A stretch of DNA of 53,620 nt, from contig CAIQUL010000043.1 of the NCBI GenBank assembly GCA_903874975.1, positions 1 to 53,620 on the forward strand, in the 5' to 3' direction. Below are positions 17,529 to 26,390 of this stretch, in pieces. The DNA is from an uncultured Chthoniobacter sp. (lineage in GTDB: Bacteria; Verrucomicrobiota; Verrucomicrobiia; Chthoniobacterales; Chthoniobacteraceae). Numbering within the stretch: position 1 is the stretch's first letter; every line of letters begins with the position of its first letter. Made by a program: the position numbers and the translations under genes. The notes below the pieces were generated by a model. It searched no databases. It worked only from the letters and a program-made list of their open reading frames with translations, and was not told the DNA's origin.

Positions 17529-18314
17529 CTACGCTGCCGCCGGGACCGTCTCCTGTCGCCGGATGAACGCCCGAAGGCTGATGACCGCCTGGGTGTGAAT
17601 TTGCGAGATGCGTCCTTCGGTCACCCCGAAAATTGCTGCAATCTCCGACAACCTCATCCCCTCAAAGTAATACAACGCCAGGACCTTCTTCGGAATGTCC
17701 GGCAGCTTCTGCAGTTGCGCGATCATGAGCTGCACCAGTTCCTTTTTTTCCAACTCATCGCGCCCGGATTTTTGCGTGTCGTCGGCGATAATCTCGTGCA
17801 GCGAGACGTCATCGGACTCATCCGAGAACGCCTCCCCGTCCAAGGGGACAAAGCTCGCCGGCTTGATCTCGCCCATCAGGGTCTCGTACTGATCCAGCGT
17901 CAGACCCATTTCGCCGCAGACTTCCGCCTCAGTCGCGGGCCGGCCGAGCCGTTGCTCGATTCCGCTGAGGCTCTCGTTAAAGCGTTTCGCCTTGTCGCGA
18001 ATGGTGCGCGGCGTCCAGTCCATCCGCCGAAGTTCGTCATGCACCGCTCCGCGAATGTGCAGTGTGGCAAACGAGGGGAACGTCACCCCATGGGCGGGAT
18101 CGAACTTCCGTGCCGCCGAAAGCAATCCGTTGAAGCCGACGCTGTAGAGGTCGTCCATGTCGAGTACCGCCGGGAGAAAGACGCGCATCCGATCCACCGT
18201 CGTGCGCACGAGCGGTAGATGACGCTCGATCAGCGTGTCTTCATTGACCCCTGACTGATAGGCGCGCAACGCTTGGGCGGGATGGGACGACGGGGCAGAG
18301 ACGGTGGCAAACAT
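17529..18314 (-). CDS. fliA: Flagellar sigma factor FliA (sigma-28)
   Basis: 261 residues with sigma regions 2 (HLPLVRTTVDRMRVFLPAVLDMDDLYSVGFNGLLSAARKFD), 3 and 4 (LALYYFEGMRLSEIAAIFGVTEGRISQIHTQAVISLRAFI). It directs RNA polymerase to late flagellar promoters such as 1576-1602 and 17426-17452. The frame is open further up, but ATG 18314 follows the 82-residue gene by four bases and gives the usual length. A FlgM-like gene at 40032-40304 may encode its anti-sigma partner. Confidence 0.95.
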   Translation of the reverse strand: MFATVSAPSSHPAQALRAYQSGVNEDTLIERHLPLVRTTVDRMRVFLPAVLDMDDLYSVGFNGLLSAARKFDPAHGVTFPSFATLHIRGAVHDELRRMDWTPRTIRDKAKRFNESLSGIEQRLGRPATEAEVCGEMGLTLDQYETLMGEIKPASFVPLDGEAFSDESDDVSLHEIIADDTQKSGRDELEKKELVQLMIAQLQKLPDIPKKVLALYYFEGMRLSEIAAIFGVTEGRISQIHTQAVISLRAFIRRQETVPAAA

Positions 18315-18318
18315 ACTA

Positions 18319-18567
18319 TTAATTCTCTTTGGATTGGGCCTCGTGCTGGGCCTCGTGCTGGGCCTTGGCTCGGGTCGCCAGCAGGGCAACGTGATCGCGG
18401 ATCGAACCCAGCACGACAAAGTGCAAGCCGCGAAAGATCAGCGCTCCGACGCAGCATCCGATTGAGGCATCGCGCAGGGCATAGGAGAGCGCATTGCCCG
18501 CATGGAGACTGGCCACCAAGGTCAGGACGAGGCCGCAAAGGCCGCCGATCAGCAGAAAGAATTTCAT
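18319..18567 (-). CDS. Small membrane protein between flhF and fliA
   Basis: 82 residues and two predicted membrane helices (FFLLIGGLCGLVLTLVASLHAG and an IGCCVGALIFRGLHFVVLG stretch). A charged cytoplasmic tail carries a duplicated AQHE unit (12-base repeat in DNA near 18345-18370). Not a recognised family. It overlaps flhF by four bases and precedes fliA by four, so it is firmly in the operon. It may be a small membrane partner of FlhF or the export gate (guess). Confidence 0.65.
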   Translation of the reverse strand: MKFFLLIGGLCGLVLTLVASLHAGNALSYALRDASIGCCVGALIFRGLHFVVLGSIRDHVALLATRAKAQHEAQHEAQSKEN

Positions 18568-19637
18568 TGGACTACCGCGGATTTAGCAGCTTGCAGACCA
18601 ACCTCGGGAAACGTCCGCGCAAGCACGGAAGCGAAGACATTTTCCTCCAGATCACCCGCGATGTTCGGACCCGTGCCAAGGAAAAGCGGGGTCAGTTGAT
18701 GATCGAGGAGAAACTCCCACAGCTTGCCCCACTGCGTGAGTTCATCGAGGTGCGTAAAGACGACGTGAGTGCAATCTGCGCGGGCCGCGAAACCAAACGC
18801 CCGTTTGATTAGCTCGGGATCATACGCGGCATTGATCACGATGACCCGACTGGTGACAAACAATGGACCGAGCGCTTCCATCAGCGGCGCCACATCACTC
18901 CCGCCGCTCGGCACGATCCCGGGCACATCGACGAAGAGCGACTCATCCGGCCCGAGCGTGGGAACGTCGGGAATTGAGCGTGCGCACGGCACCCCCAGCG
19001 CCTCGCAAAAGACCGCCAACGCATCGCCAGGGTTGGCCCGTTCAAGATCGAGTTTGAGCACGGCGCTGCGCTTTCCGCGCACAAAGACTTCGCTGGCCAA
19101 CCATTTGCAAAGCGCCGTGGTTTTTCCGACGCCGGGACCACCGATAAAGGCGACACGGCTCCCCAAAGGTCGGCGCTTGATGGCGTCGAAGTCCGCACGC
19201 AAGTTCATGCCTACCCGCAGTAGGGCGCGCTGGCGTGGCATCGCTTCCAGCTCGCTCCAATCCGGCCGGCACTGCAGCCCGGCCAGCATCTGCGTCGAGA
19301 ACCCACCCGCGCGAAGCAACCGGGGCAGCCCACTTAGCAGGCTCTCGGGCTGGAACTCCGCGTTCGGCGCGCTCGGCGCGGCCGAACCAACTGGGTCCGG
19401 CTCCGGAAAAACTCCACTTCCCTCGTCCTCCGCACCCACTTCACTCGCCGGGCCCGCCACCTCCTCAGCCATCTCAGCGATCACCTCCAGCTTCGGTGCT
19501 TGAAGAAACCGCGCCAGTCCCGTCCCCTCGACCTGTCGGACGGAAACTACCTTGGCTTTACCTTCAAAGCGGTCGCGCAAGACCGTGACCGCCTCCTCGG
19601 CGGAGCTAACGATAAAACGAATGCGTTGTTGGTTCAT
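18564..19637 (-). CDS. flhF: FlhF, SRP-type GTPase for flagellar placement (atypical G motifs)
   Basis: 357 residues. An N-terminal FlhF domain (MNQQRIRFIVSSAEEAV) and an acidic Pro-rich linker lead to an NG domain. P-loop GGPGVGKT is at 166-173, G2-like DLERANPG at 197-204 and G4 THLDE at 295-299. The G3 motif, normally DTAG, reads DVPG (237-240), and the Lys of TKLD is His. FlhF recruits early basal-body parts at the pole and usually works with the ATPase FlhG; no flhG lies here. It sits directly after flhA. Confidence 0.88.
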   Translation of the reverse strand: MNQQRIRFIVSSAEEAVTVLRDRFEGKAKVVSVRQVEGTGLARFLQAPKLEVIAEMAEEVAGPASEVGAEDEGSGVFPEPDPVGSAAPSAPNAEFQPESLLSGLPRLLRAGGFSTQMLAGLQCRPDWSELEAMPRQRALLRVGMNLRADFDAIKRRPLGSRVAFIGGPGVGKTTALCKWLASEVFVRGKRSAVLKLDLERANPGDALAVFCEALGVPCARSIPDVPTLGPDESLFVDVPGIVPSGGSDVAPLMEALGPLFVTSRVIVINAAYDPELIKRAFGFAARADCTHVVFTHLDELTQWGKLWEFLLDHQLTPLFLGTGPNIAGDLEENVFASVLARTFPEVGLQAAKSAVVQ

Positions 19638-19639
19638 AG

Positions 19640-21763
19640 TTATGCGGCTTTCTCAACCGGACGGAGCAGGTGCGTCGGCATCCCTATCATTCCAAAATTT
19701 TGGATCTCCGTTTGCGCCGGAAGTTCCTGATAGGACAGCACCACCAGCTTGGAGAGCGACGGCTCGAAGAACCGCCGGAACGCGAGACGCATCTCGGCCG
19801 TAGTCAGAATCACAGGCGTCAGTCCCTGCTCGGTCATTGCCGTCATGGAACGGGAAAGTTCAGCCACCAAGTGCTGCGCCGTCTGCGGGTCCATCACCAA
19901 GTTCACTTCAAACTGCGAGCGCTGGACTTTGCTGACCAGAAGTTGCTCCAGCTTCGGGTCCAAGGTGAGCGCCCGCACCAGGCCCGGCTCGCTCTCGTAA
20001 TCCGCCACAAAATAGACGCCCAGCCGCTTCCGCACTTGCTCGGAAAGGTCGTCCGGGTTTTTCGAAAGCGCGGCAAAGTCGGCGATGCACTCGAGGATGA
20101 CCACGAGGTTCTTAATCGCAACGCCTTCGCGCAGGAGGTTCTGGAGCACCCTTTGGATGATGCCGACGTTAACCAAATCCGGAATCAGTTCGCTGACCAG
20201 CGTCGGGTTCTGTTCCTTCGCGTGATCGACCAGTGTCTGCACGTCCTGCCGGCTCAGGATGAGATGCGCAGAACGTTTGATGACCTCCGAAAGATGCGTG
20301 ATCAAAACCGACCCCGGATCCACCACCGTGTAGCCGTGCATTTCGGCGGCGCGCCTTTCTTCATCGGCGATCCAGGTGGCACTGATGCCAAATACCGGCT
20401 CAACCGTAGGGACGCCTTTCAGCGGCACCGGGCTATTGGTCACATTCATCGCCAGCCAGCGACCTTGGAGGATGCGCCCACGCGCGAGTTCTTTGCCGCG
20501 CAAGAGAAAGCGATACTCGTTCGATTCCAGATCCAGACTGTCGCGAATGGCAATCGGCGGCACGATAATGCCCAATTCGCGGGCAAAGGTCTTCCTTACT
20601 CCGGTGACGCGATCAAGCACATCACCACCGTTTTTTTTCTCTGCGAGATGCAGCAGACCGCCCCCGAGTTCGAGCGAGAAGGTGTCCACTTCCACCAGCT
20701 TCTTAAAGTCGTCCGCGGACTTCACTGCCGGATCTCCCGCCCCTTGCGCTTTCGCGGCTGCCGCCGGGACCGCCTCGGCCAGCGCCTCGGCCTGGCGGGA
20801 TTTGCTCAGGGTCCATGCCACGAATCCCGCCAGCCCTCCGAGGACCAGAAATGGCACCAACGGCATGCCCGGTGCGATGCCAAAAAGCCCGAGCATCACC
20901 GCGGCAATGGCCAACGCCCGCGGATAAAGCGTAAGCTGTTTGCTGATGTGCGCGCCGAGGTTCGCGTCCTCGCTGGCGCGCGTGACGAGGATACCCGCCG
21001 CGACACTCACCACGAGGGCCGGAATCTGCGCCACGAGACCTTCACCGATCGACAGCACCGTATACTTTTGCAGCGCCTCCACGACCGGCATGCCCTTTTG
21101 CACGATACCGATGACAAAGCCGCCAATGATGTTGATGAGGGTGATAAGGATGCCAGCGATGGCATCGCCGCGAACGAATTTGCTGGCACCGTCCATGGCT
21201 CCGTAAAAGTCCGCCTCCTTCTGCACTTTCGCCCGGCGCTTCGTGGCTGTGGCTTCGTCGATCAGCCCCGCATTCATCTCGGCGTCGATACCCATCTGCT
21301 TGCCCGGCATCGCATCGAGGGTAAAACGCGCTGCGACTTCCGCGATGCGACCCGCACCCTTGGTGATGACCATGAAGTTGATCACCACCAAGATAAGGAA
21401 AACGACCGCGCCCACCACGTAGTTGCCGCGAATGACGATGTGTCCGAACGCGTCGATAATGGTCCCGGCGTGTCCGTCCACGAGAATGAGCCGCGTCGAA
21501 GCGACATTCAACGCCAGCCGGTACAGCGTCACGGCCAGCAGCAGCGTGGGAAACCCCGAGAACTCCGCGGGATCTTTCACGTAAATGATGATCAAGAGCA
21601 TCAGCAGCGAGATCCCGATGCTCGCCACGAGCAGCAGATCGAGCAGCAGCGCAGGAATCGGCAGGACCAGCAGGACGATTGTCCCAAAGAGCGCGATGAC
21701 GAAGAACAGGTCGCCCTTTTTGAGCGCCGTCACCAGCCGCTGAAACCAAGAGCCTCCGTTCAT
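19640..21763 (-). CDS. flhA: Flagellar export gate protein FlhA
   Basis: 707 residues, full length. Membrane helices fill the first 330 or so residues, with the FHIPEP-family segment ITKGAGRIAEVAARF and LDAMPGKQM. The C-terminal cytoplasmic domain (about 370-700) follows a linker rich in Ala; it docks chaperone-substrate complexes. The gene overlaps flhB by four bases and flhF follows two bases after its stop. Confidence 0.97.
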   Translation of the reverse strand: MNGGSWFQRLVTALKKGDLFFVIALFGTIVLLVLPIPALLLDLLLVASIGISLLMLLIIIYVKDPAEFSGFPTLLLAVTLYRLALNVASTRLILVDGHAGTIIDAFGHIVIRGNYVVGAVVFLILVVINFMVITKGAGRIAEVAARFTLDAMPGKQMGIDAEMNAGLIDEATATKRRAKVQKEADFYGAMDGASKFVRGDAIAGILITLINIIGGFVIGIVQKGMPVVEALQKYTVLSIGEGLVAQIPALVVSVAAGILVTRASEDANLGAHISKQLTLYPRALAIAAVMLGLFGIAPGMPLVPFLVLGGLAGFVAWTLSKSRQAEALAEAVPAAAAKAQGAGDPAVKSADDFKKLVEVDTFSLELGGGLLHLAEKKNGGDVLDRVTGVRKTFARELGIIVPPIAIRDSLDLESNEYRFLLRGKELARGRILQGRWLAMNVTNSPVPLKGVPTVEPVFGISATWIADEERRAAEMHGYTVVDPGSVLITHLSEVIKRSAHLILSRQDVQTLVDHAKEQNPTLVSELIPDLVNVGIIQRVLQNLLREGVAIKNLVVILECIADFAALSKNPDDLSEQVRKRLGVYFVADYESEPGLVRALTLDPKLEQLLVSKVQRSQFEVNLVMDPQTAQHLVAELSRSMTAMTEQGLTPVILTTAEMRLAFRRFFEPSLSKLVVLSYQELPAQTEIQNFGMIGMPTHLLRPVEKAA

Positions 21764-22851
21764 GCAGCACTCCTCCGCTCTTTGAGCCGATGGAAGTAGT
21801 AACGATGCGTCTTATAGACAAACGCGAGAATGTCCGCAACCGCTTGATAGAGTTCGAGCGGGATGGGTTTTCCGACTTTTCCGACCTTGAAGAGCATCCG
21901 AGCCACGGGTTTGTTTTCCACCATCGGCACGCCATGTTCTGCGGCGAGCGCCTTGATGCGCATGGCAAAGGCGCGCTCGCCTTTGGCCAGCACCATCGGC
22001 GCTTTGTCGCGCCCGCGTTCATACTTCAGGGCGACGGCAAAATGCGTCGGGTTCGTGACGACCACGTCCGCTGTCGGGACCGCGCCGAGCATCTGCTTTT
22101 GCATCAGCCGCCGAGCCATCTGCCTCATGGCCATTTTGACCTTGGGATCACCATCCGCCTGCCTCTGCTCCTCCGTGACTTCGTGCCGCGTCATCATCAA
22201 GTCGGATTTAATCTTCCGCATCTGATACCCGTAGTTGATTGCCGCAATGATCCCGATCGCGAGGATGAACCGGCCCAGCAGCATCGTCGCTGCACTGAGA
22301 ATGAAGTCGCCCAACCGATGGATCTGCACGGGCGTGTAGAAGATCGGGTCGTGCATGATGTTCTTCACCCCACCCCAGACCGTAAATCCCACCACCAGCA
22401 GCTTCAGCAAATCCGAACCCAGCTTGACCCAGCCCTGGGTCGAAAAGATGCGCTGGAATCCCTGGATGGGATCGAGCCGCGAGAGCTTGAAACCCAGTGC
22501 TTTTGGCGAGAGCTGAAAACCACTCTGCAAGCCGCCCGCAAGCAAACCGGCTCCCGCACAGGCCAGTGCCATCGGCAGGACAAACTCCAGGATTGATCGC
22601 GCGGCGATGGCACTCCACTCACCAATCCCCTCGGGCTTGATGGCATACTTACCGAGGTGGCCAAATATGCCGACGCTGATCCCCGCGATTCGCTGGCAAT
22701 ATTCGCGCGAACCAAAGCTCAGGACAAAAAATGCCGCAATGAGGATGAAGACCACCTGCAGGTCGGGTACCCGCGCAAACTGGCCTTCCTCAGTTGCTTG
22801 CTGAAGGCGCTTTTCTGTCGGTTGCTCTGTTTTTACTCCCTGGTCGGACAC
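21760..22851 (-). CDS. flhB: Flagellar export switch protein FlhB
   Basis: 363 residues. An N-terminal charged segment (TEQPTEKRLQQATEEGQ) is followed by four membrane helices and the cytoplasmic domain with the autocleavage motif NPTH (267-270), which controls the change from hook to filament export. It lies between fliR (10 bases) and flhA (4-base overlap). Confidence 0.97.
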   Translation of the reverse strand: MSDQGVKTEQPTEKRLQQATEEGQFARVPDLQVVFILIAAFFVLSFGSREYCQRIAGISVGIFGHLGKYAIKPEGIGEWSAIAARSILEFVLPMALACAGAGLLAGGLQSGFQLSPKALGFKLSRLDPIQGFQRIFSTQGWVKLGSDLLKLLVVGFTVWGGVKNIMHDPIFYTPVQIHRLGDFILSAATMLLGRFILAIGIIAAINYGYQMRKIKSDLMMTRHEVTEEQRQADGDPKVKMAMRQMARRLMQKQMLGAVPTADVVVTNPTHFAVALKYERGRDKAPMVLAKGERAFAMRIKALAAEHGVPMVENKPVARMLFKVGKVGKPIPLELYQAVADILAFVYKTHRYYFHRLKERRSAA

Positions 22852-22861
22852 GGTATCGGGG

Positions 22862-23614
22862 TTACGGAATCAACCGGAGCATCAACTCCGGCGCTTGCCG
22901 CAATTGAGTTAGCACCAGTTGTGCCGTGAGCCCGAGAGTCAGCCCGAGGACCGTCATTCCCGCGACGATGCGGACGCCCGCACTCTCCGAGAACACGTTG
23001 ATCCCCGGCGCTGCCTTGCCAAGGATCGCAAAGGTCATCGTGACGATGAAGTTGATCGCCATGATCGGCGCCGCCATTTGCACGGCGATCAGGAAAATGT
23101 TGCCTGTGCTATGGACGAACAGCTCCCCGATATTGCGCGTCAGCGCGAGCGCGCCCACGGGAGCGATATCGAAGCTGCGCAAAAAGGCCGCGAACATCGC
23201 GTGGTGCGCCCCAGAAATTAGGAACATCAGCGAGCCCATGTAGAAGAACGCCGATCCGATCGGGGTGGAATCAGTCTGCGAGATCGGGTCGATCTGCGAA
23301 CTCATGGTCAACCCGATTTCCGTCGAGATCAGCTGCCCCGCGAACTCCAGCGCGAAGAACACCAGCCGCACTCCTAAACCCATCATCAGTCCGATCAGCA
23401 GCTCATGACCGGCCGAAAAAATGAGGCCGATGATGTCCGCCGGGATCGGCGCGGAGATGCGGGAGAAGCCGCTCACCACGTAAGCGAGAAAGGCAGCGAT
23501 CCCGATCCGAAGCGGGATCGGGATCATCTTCCCGGAGAAAACCGGGGCGAGGAGCAGCAGTCCGCCCGAGCGAACGAACGCCATCAGCCAGATATGAAGC
23601 TGCTCGAACGTCAT
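22862..23614 (-). CDS. fliR: Flagellar export gate protein FliR
   Basis: 250 residues, all membrane helices, with the FliR pattern: FVRSGGLLLLAPVFSGKMIPIPLRIGIAAFLAYVV, then EFAGQLISTEIGLTMSSQIDP. It forms the export pore with FliP and FliQ. It follows fliQ by 18 bases. Confidence 0.95.
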   Translation of the reverse strand: MTFEQLHIWLMAFVRSGGLLLLAPVFSGKMIPIPLRIGIAAFLAYVVSGFSRISAPIPADIIGLIFSAGHELLIGLMMGLGVRLVFFALEFAGQLISTEIGLTMSSQIDPISQTDSTPIGSAFFYMGSLMFLISGAHHAMFAAFLRSFDIAPVGALALTRNIGELFVHSTGNIFLIAVQMAAPIMAINFIVTMTFAILGKAAPGINVFSESAGVRIVAGMTVLGLTLGLTAQLVLTQLRQAPELMLRLIP

Positions 23615-23632
23615 GGGCCGTCCTCCCTGCGG

Positions 23633-23902
23633 TCATCGGACCATCTGCGGGATCCGGAGGATGAACATGATCGTGAACTGCATCAGTTGGCGCAAAATCC
23701 ACGGTGCCGCCACCACGAGCACGAGCGCGATCGCGAGCAACTTCGGCACGAAAGACAAGGTCTGCTCCTGAATGCTCGTGACCGACTGAACCAAACTCAC
23801 GACCAGGCCGACAACCATCGAAACCAGCAGGATAGGGCTGATCACTAGGAGTGAGGTCGTCACCAGTTGACGGAGAATTTCCACGGCTTGCTCGATGTTC
23901 AT
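23633..23902 (-). CDS. fliQ: Flagellar export gate protein FliQ
   Basis: 89 residues and two membrane helices (TSLLVISPILLVSMVVGLVVSLVQS; FVPKLLAIALVLVVAAPWIL), with the family signature TSIQEQTLSFVPKL between them. The start ATG 23902 overlaps the fliP stop by four bases; a longer in-frame start would lie inside fliP and is unlikely. Confidence 0.95.
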   Translation of the reverse strand: MNIEQAVEILRQLVTTSLLVISPILLVSMVVGLVVSLVQSVTSIQEQTLSFVPKLLAIALVLVVAAPWILRQLMQFTIMFILRIPQMVR

Positions 23903-24657
23903 ACGCCAAAGCTTTCCACCAACGACCGCACGACCAGATGCCATCCATCCACGAGCACGAAAAGGAGCAGTTTGAATGGCAGCGAAATCATGACCGGCGG
24001 CATCATCATACCCATCGACATGAGCGTGGAAGCTACGAGGAAGTCGATAATCAGGAACGGAATGAACACCAGGAATCCCATCTGAAACGCCGTGCGCAGT
24101 TCACTAACGACGAAGGCTGGCGCAATCACGTTGATCGGCACTTCTTCAATCCTGGTCGGCCCGCGTCCCGAAAGACCGAGAAAGAAGTCGATCTCCGTGG
24201 CGCGGGTTTGTTTCACCATGAAACTGCGTAACGGCGCGGAGGCCCGGTCCAGCGCCTGATCAGTACTGATCGTCTTGGCCATGTAGGGCTGGAGGGCATC
24301 GTCGTGGATCCGCTTGCCGATCGGAGCCATGATGAAGAATGTCAGGAAGAGCGACATCCCGATGAGAATCTGATTCGAGGGCGCACCCTGCACCCCGATG
24401 GCGCTGCGCACGAAGCCCAGAACGATCACGATCCGCGTGAAACTGGTCATTAGCATCAGGATGGAAGGCGCCAGCGTGAGCAGCGTCATCATCGCGACGA
24501 TCTGAATCGCCGTGGCGACACTCCCCTGCTCCGATCCCCCGAGATTGATGCTCAAAGCCGGCGCAGCCGGCGGAGCCGGTTGCTGCGCGAGTCCGCTGCC
24601 CGAGAACAACAATGACACCAGCACAACGAGCCACCAGCAGTGACAAAAACTACGCAT
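23899..24657 (-). CDS. fliP: Flagellar export gate protein FliP
   Basis: 252 residues with a signal sequence (about 1-24) and the FliP signature LTLAPSILMLMTSFTRIVIVLGFVRSAIG, then PPNQILIG-like APSNQILIGMSLFLTFFIM. It is the core of the export channel. It overlaps fliO by eight bases and fliQ by four. Confidence 0.96.
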   Translation of the reverse strand: MRSFCHCWWLVVLVSLLFSGSGLAQQPAPPAAPALSINLGGSEQGSVATAIQIVAMMTLLTLAPSILMLMTSFTRIVIVLGFVRSAIGVQGAPSNQILIGMSLFLTFFIMAPIGKRIHDDALQPYMAKTISTDQALDRASAPLRSFMVKQTRATEIDFFLGLSGRGPTRIEEVPINVIAPAFVVSELRTAFQMGFLVFIPFLIIDFLVASTLMSMGMMMPPVMISLPFKLLLFVLVDGWHLVVRSLVESFGV

Positions 24658-25126
24658 CGCTACCCTCCGGAGCTAACTTGGGAAACTCCGGCTCCCCACC
24701 CGCGAGTGTACACAAGTAGTCGATGCGTCCCGGACACACCCCGAGCAGCACCTTGCGTTCTTCGTATTGAGCCACCACGAGAAACTGCCGGTTCCCCAGC
24801 ATCCGCGTTTCGCTGATGTTGAGTTTCCGCTCTCCTTTAAACTTGGGCTGAAAGATGGCGACGCCATTCCGCAGAAGAAAAAACCCGCCCCCGATCACTG
24901 CGAGCATCAGACCGAGGTAAAGAGAGATCTGCAGGCTGCTCCCTCCTTCCGATTTGAAAGCCAGCGGAAGCGGATTCGGAACCGGCGGAAGTGTCGCTGG
25001 GACCGGCTTCAGGGGCGGTTCGACCAGCACGCTGGGTGGCACCGCCGATGCCTCCACAGATTCCTGCGCAAGCGCCGAACTGATCGAAAGCGCAGCCGCC
25101 GCCAGAGTCAGGAAGACCGTCTTCAT
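24650..25126 (-). CDS. fliO: Flagellar export protein FliO
   Basis: 158 residues. A signal peptide (1-20, ending SSALAQ) and a Pro-rich periplasmic stretch lead to one membrane helix (SLYLGLMLAVIGGGFFLLRNGV) and a small cytoplasmic domain with RMLGNRQFLVVAQYEERKVLLGV, the FliO pattern. It helps assemble the FliP ring. It overlaps both neighbours (fliN four bases, fliP eight). Confidence 0.88.
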   Translation of the reverse strand: MKTVFLTLAAAALSISSALAQESVEASAVPPSVLVEPPLKPVPATLPPVPNPLPLAFKSEGGSSLQISLYLGLMLAVIGGGFFLLRNGVAIFQPKFKGERKLNISETRMLGNRQFLVVAQYEERKVLLGVCPGRIDYLCTLAGGEPEFPKLAPEGSDA

Positions 25127-25392
25127 GCGGCCGGTTCGCCGATGAGCTGAGTTATTTTGATGCCGAAGCTCTCCTCCACCACCACCACCTCGCCGAGCGC
25201 GATCAGCTTCTCGTTCACATAAAGCCCAACGGGGGCATTGGCCCGCTGATTCAATTGAATGATCGCGCCGGGATTCAGTTCCAGGACGTCACGCATCGCC
25301 AGTTGGCAGGTACCAAGGCGGACGGAGAGCTGGACTTTGACGTCGAGCACCGTGTTGAGGCGATGATTTTCAATGGCATTCACCATGGCCAT
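25123..25392 (-). CDS. fliN: Flagellar switch protein FliN
   Basis: 89 residues, just the SpoA/FliN domain: VLDVKVQLSVRLGTCQLAMRDVLELNPGAIIQL, then VGLYVNEKLIALGEVVVVEESFGIKIT. It forms the lower part of the C-ring and docks FliH. There is no N-terminal extension. It overlaps fliM by one base. Confidence 0.96.
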   Translation of the reverse strand: MAMVNAIENHRLNTVLDVKVQLSVRLGTCQLAMRDVLELNPGAIIQLNQRANAPVGLYVNEKLIALGEVVVVEESFGIKITQLIGEPAA

Positions 25393-26390
25393 CAGTCTTT
25401 CAGGGCACGCTGCCCGAGTTGCACCGCGACGTGGCCGTTTTGCATGCCAACCGTCCCCACAAATTCTTCGGTGTTCGAGAGCCTGATCCGGGTCTGTGAC
25501 ACAAGTTCCCGCGGCAATTGAATGACATCGCCTTCCCTCATCCCGAGCACCTCGGTGAGAGTGATTTCACGCACTTTCCACTCTGCCGTGATCGGCACCT
25601 GGATGCCGGCGTATGGCGCACGCCACTGCACCTGTTTCGGTTGTGGATCATCTCCGCTCTGCCGCGCCAATTGCATCCGCTTGACCGTCGCTTCGATCAT
25701 GGAAAATGGGATGCCGATCTGGAGCCGCTCCGTTAACTCACCGATCGTCACATCCACCTTGGTGGAGACAAAGACGGTCTCCGGCGTCGAGGTCTGGAGG
25801 AACCGTCCACTGGTTTCGTGCCCGATGCACTGCGGTTTCAGGATGGTCTTTTCCCCTTCCAGGACCTGCGTCCACTCACTCACGATGAGTTGCATCGCAT
25901 CTTCCAGCAACGTCTCCTCAATCTCCGTGAGACCGCGGTCAGCGTTGGTCACGCGCCCTTTTCCGCCGAGCAACCGATCCGCCATCGTGAGGCCCAGCGG
26001 CAGACTGATCTCCACGATGCCGACGCCCCGCAACGGCTCAATCTGAAACAACGTAAGGTGGGTCGGATTTCCGAGCGTCTCACAAAACTCCCCGAAAGTA
26101 ACGGTGCCAAATTTCGCGATCTTCAGGCCGCACTCCATGCGGAAGAAGGTGGAGAGCCTCGCCGAAAGATGCTGGACGAAGCGCTGATGGAGCACGCCCA
26201 ATTGCCGCAGGTCAGCATGGCCGAGGAAGCCGGGATTGTGAAAATTGTACCGGATCAGTTTTGCCTGATCGACTTCTTTCAACCGGTTCCCTTCGTGACC
26301 GAAGATCGGCCCGGCGGCGACGGCCGCCGGCTCCAGTGCTGCCTCAGCAGGGGCCTCTGTGCTCTCGCTCGGCTCCAGAGGGTCACTCAT
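25392..26390 (-). CDS. fliM: Flagellar switch protein FliM, no recognisable CheY-binding motif
   Basis: 332 residues. The middle domain (FLGHADLRQLGVLHQRFVQHLSARLS; TLFQIEPLRGVGIVEISLPL; LLGGKG) and the C-terminal SpoA domain are clear. The first 35 residues are Pro/Glu/Ala-rich and lack the usual LSQxEIDALL peptide that binds phospho-CheY. It forms the C-ring wall. It lies between fliL (4-base overlap) and fliN. Confidence 0.94.
   Translation of the reverse strand: MSDPLEPSESTEAPAEAALEPAAVAAGPIFGHEGNRLKEVDQAKLIRYNFHNPGFLGHADLRQLGVLHQRFVQHLSARLSTFFRMECGLKIAKFGTVTFGEFCETLGNPTHLTLFQIEPLRGVGIVEISLPLGLTMADRLLGGKGRVTNADRGLTEIEETLLEDAMQLIVSEWTQVLEGEKTILKPQCIGHETSGRFLQTSTPETVFVSTKVDVTIGELTERLQIGIPFSMIEATVKRMQLARQSGDDPQPKQVQWRAPYAGIQVPITAEWKVREITLTEVLGMREGDVIQLPRELVSQTRIRLSNTEEFVGTVGMQNGHVAVQLGQRALKD

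Noticed and set aside
19670-21799. 709-residue plus-strand open frame
   Set aside because: It is the antisense shadow of flhA; Arg/His-rich with no family motif, and FlhA is unmistakable on the other strand.
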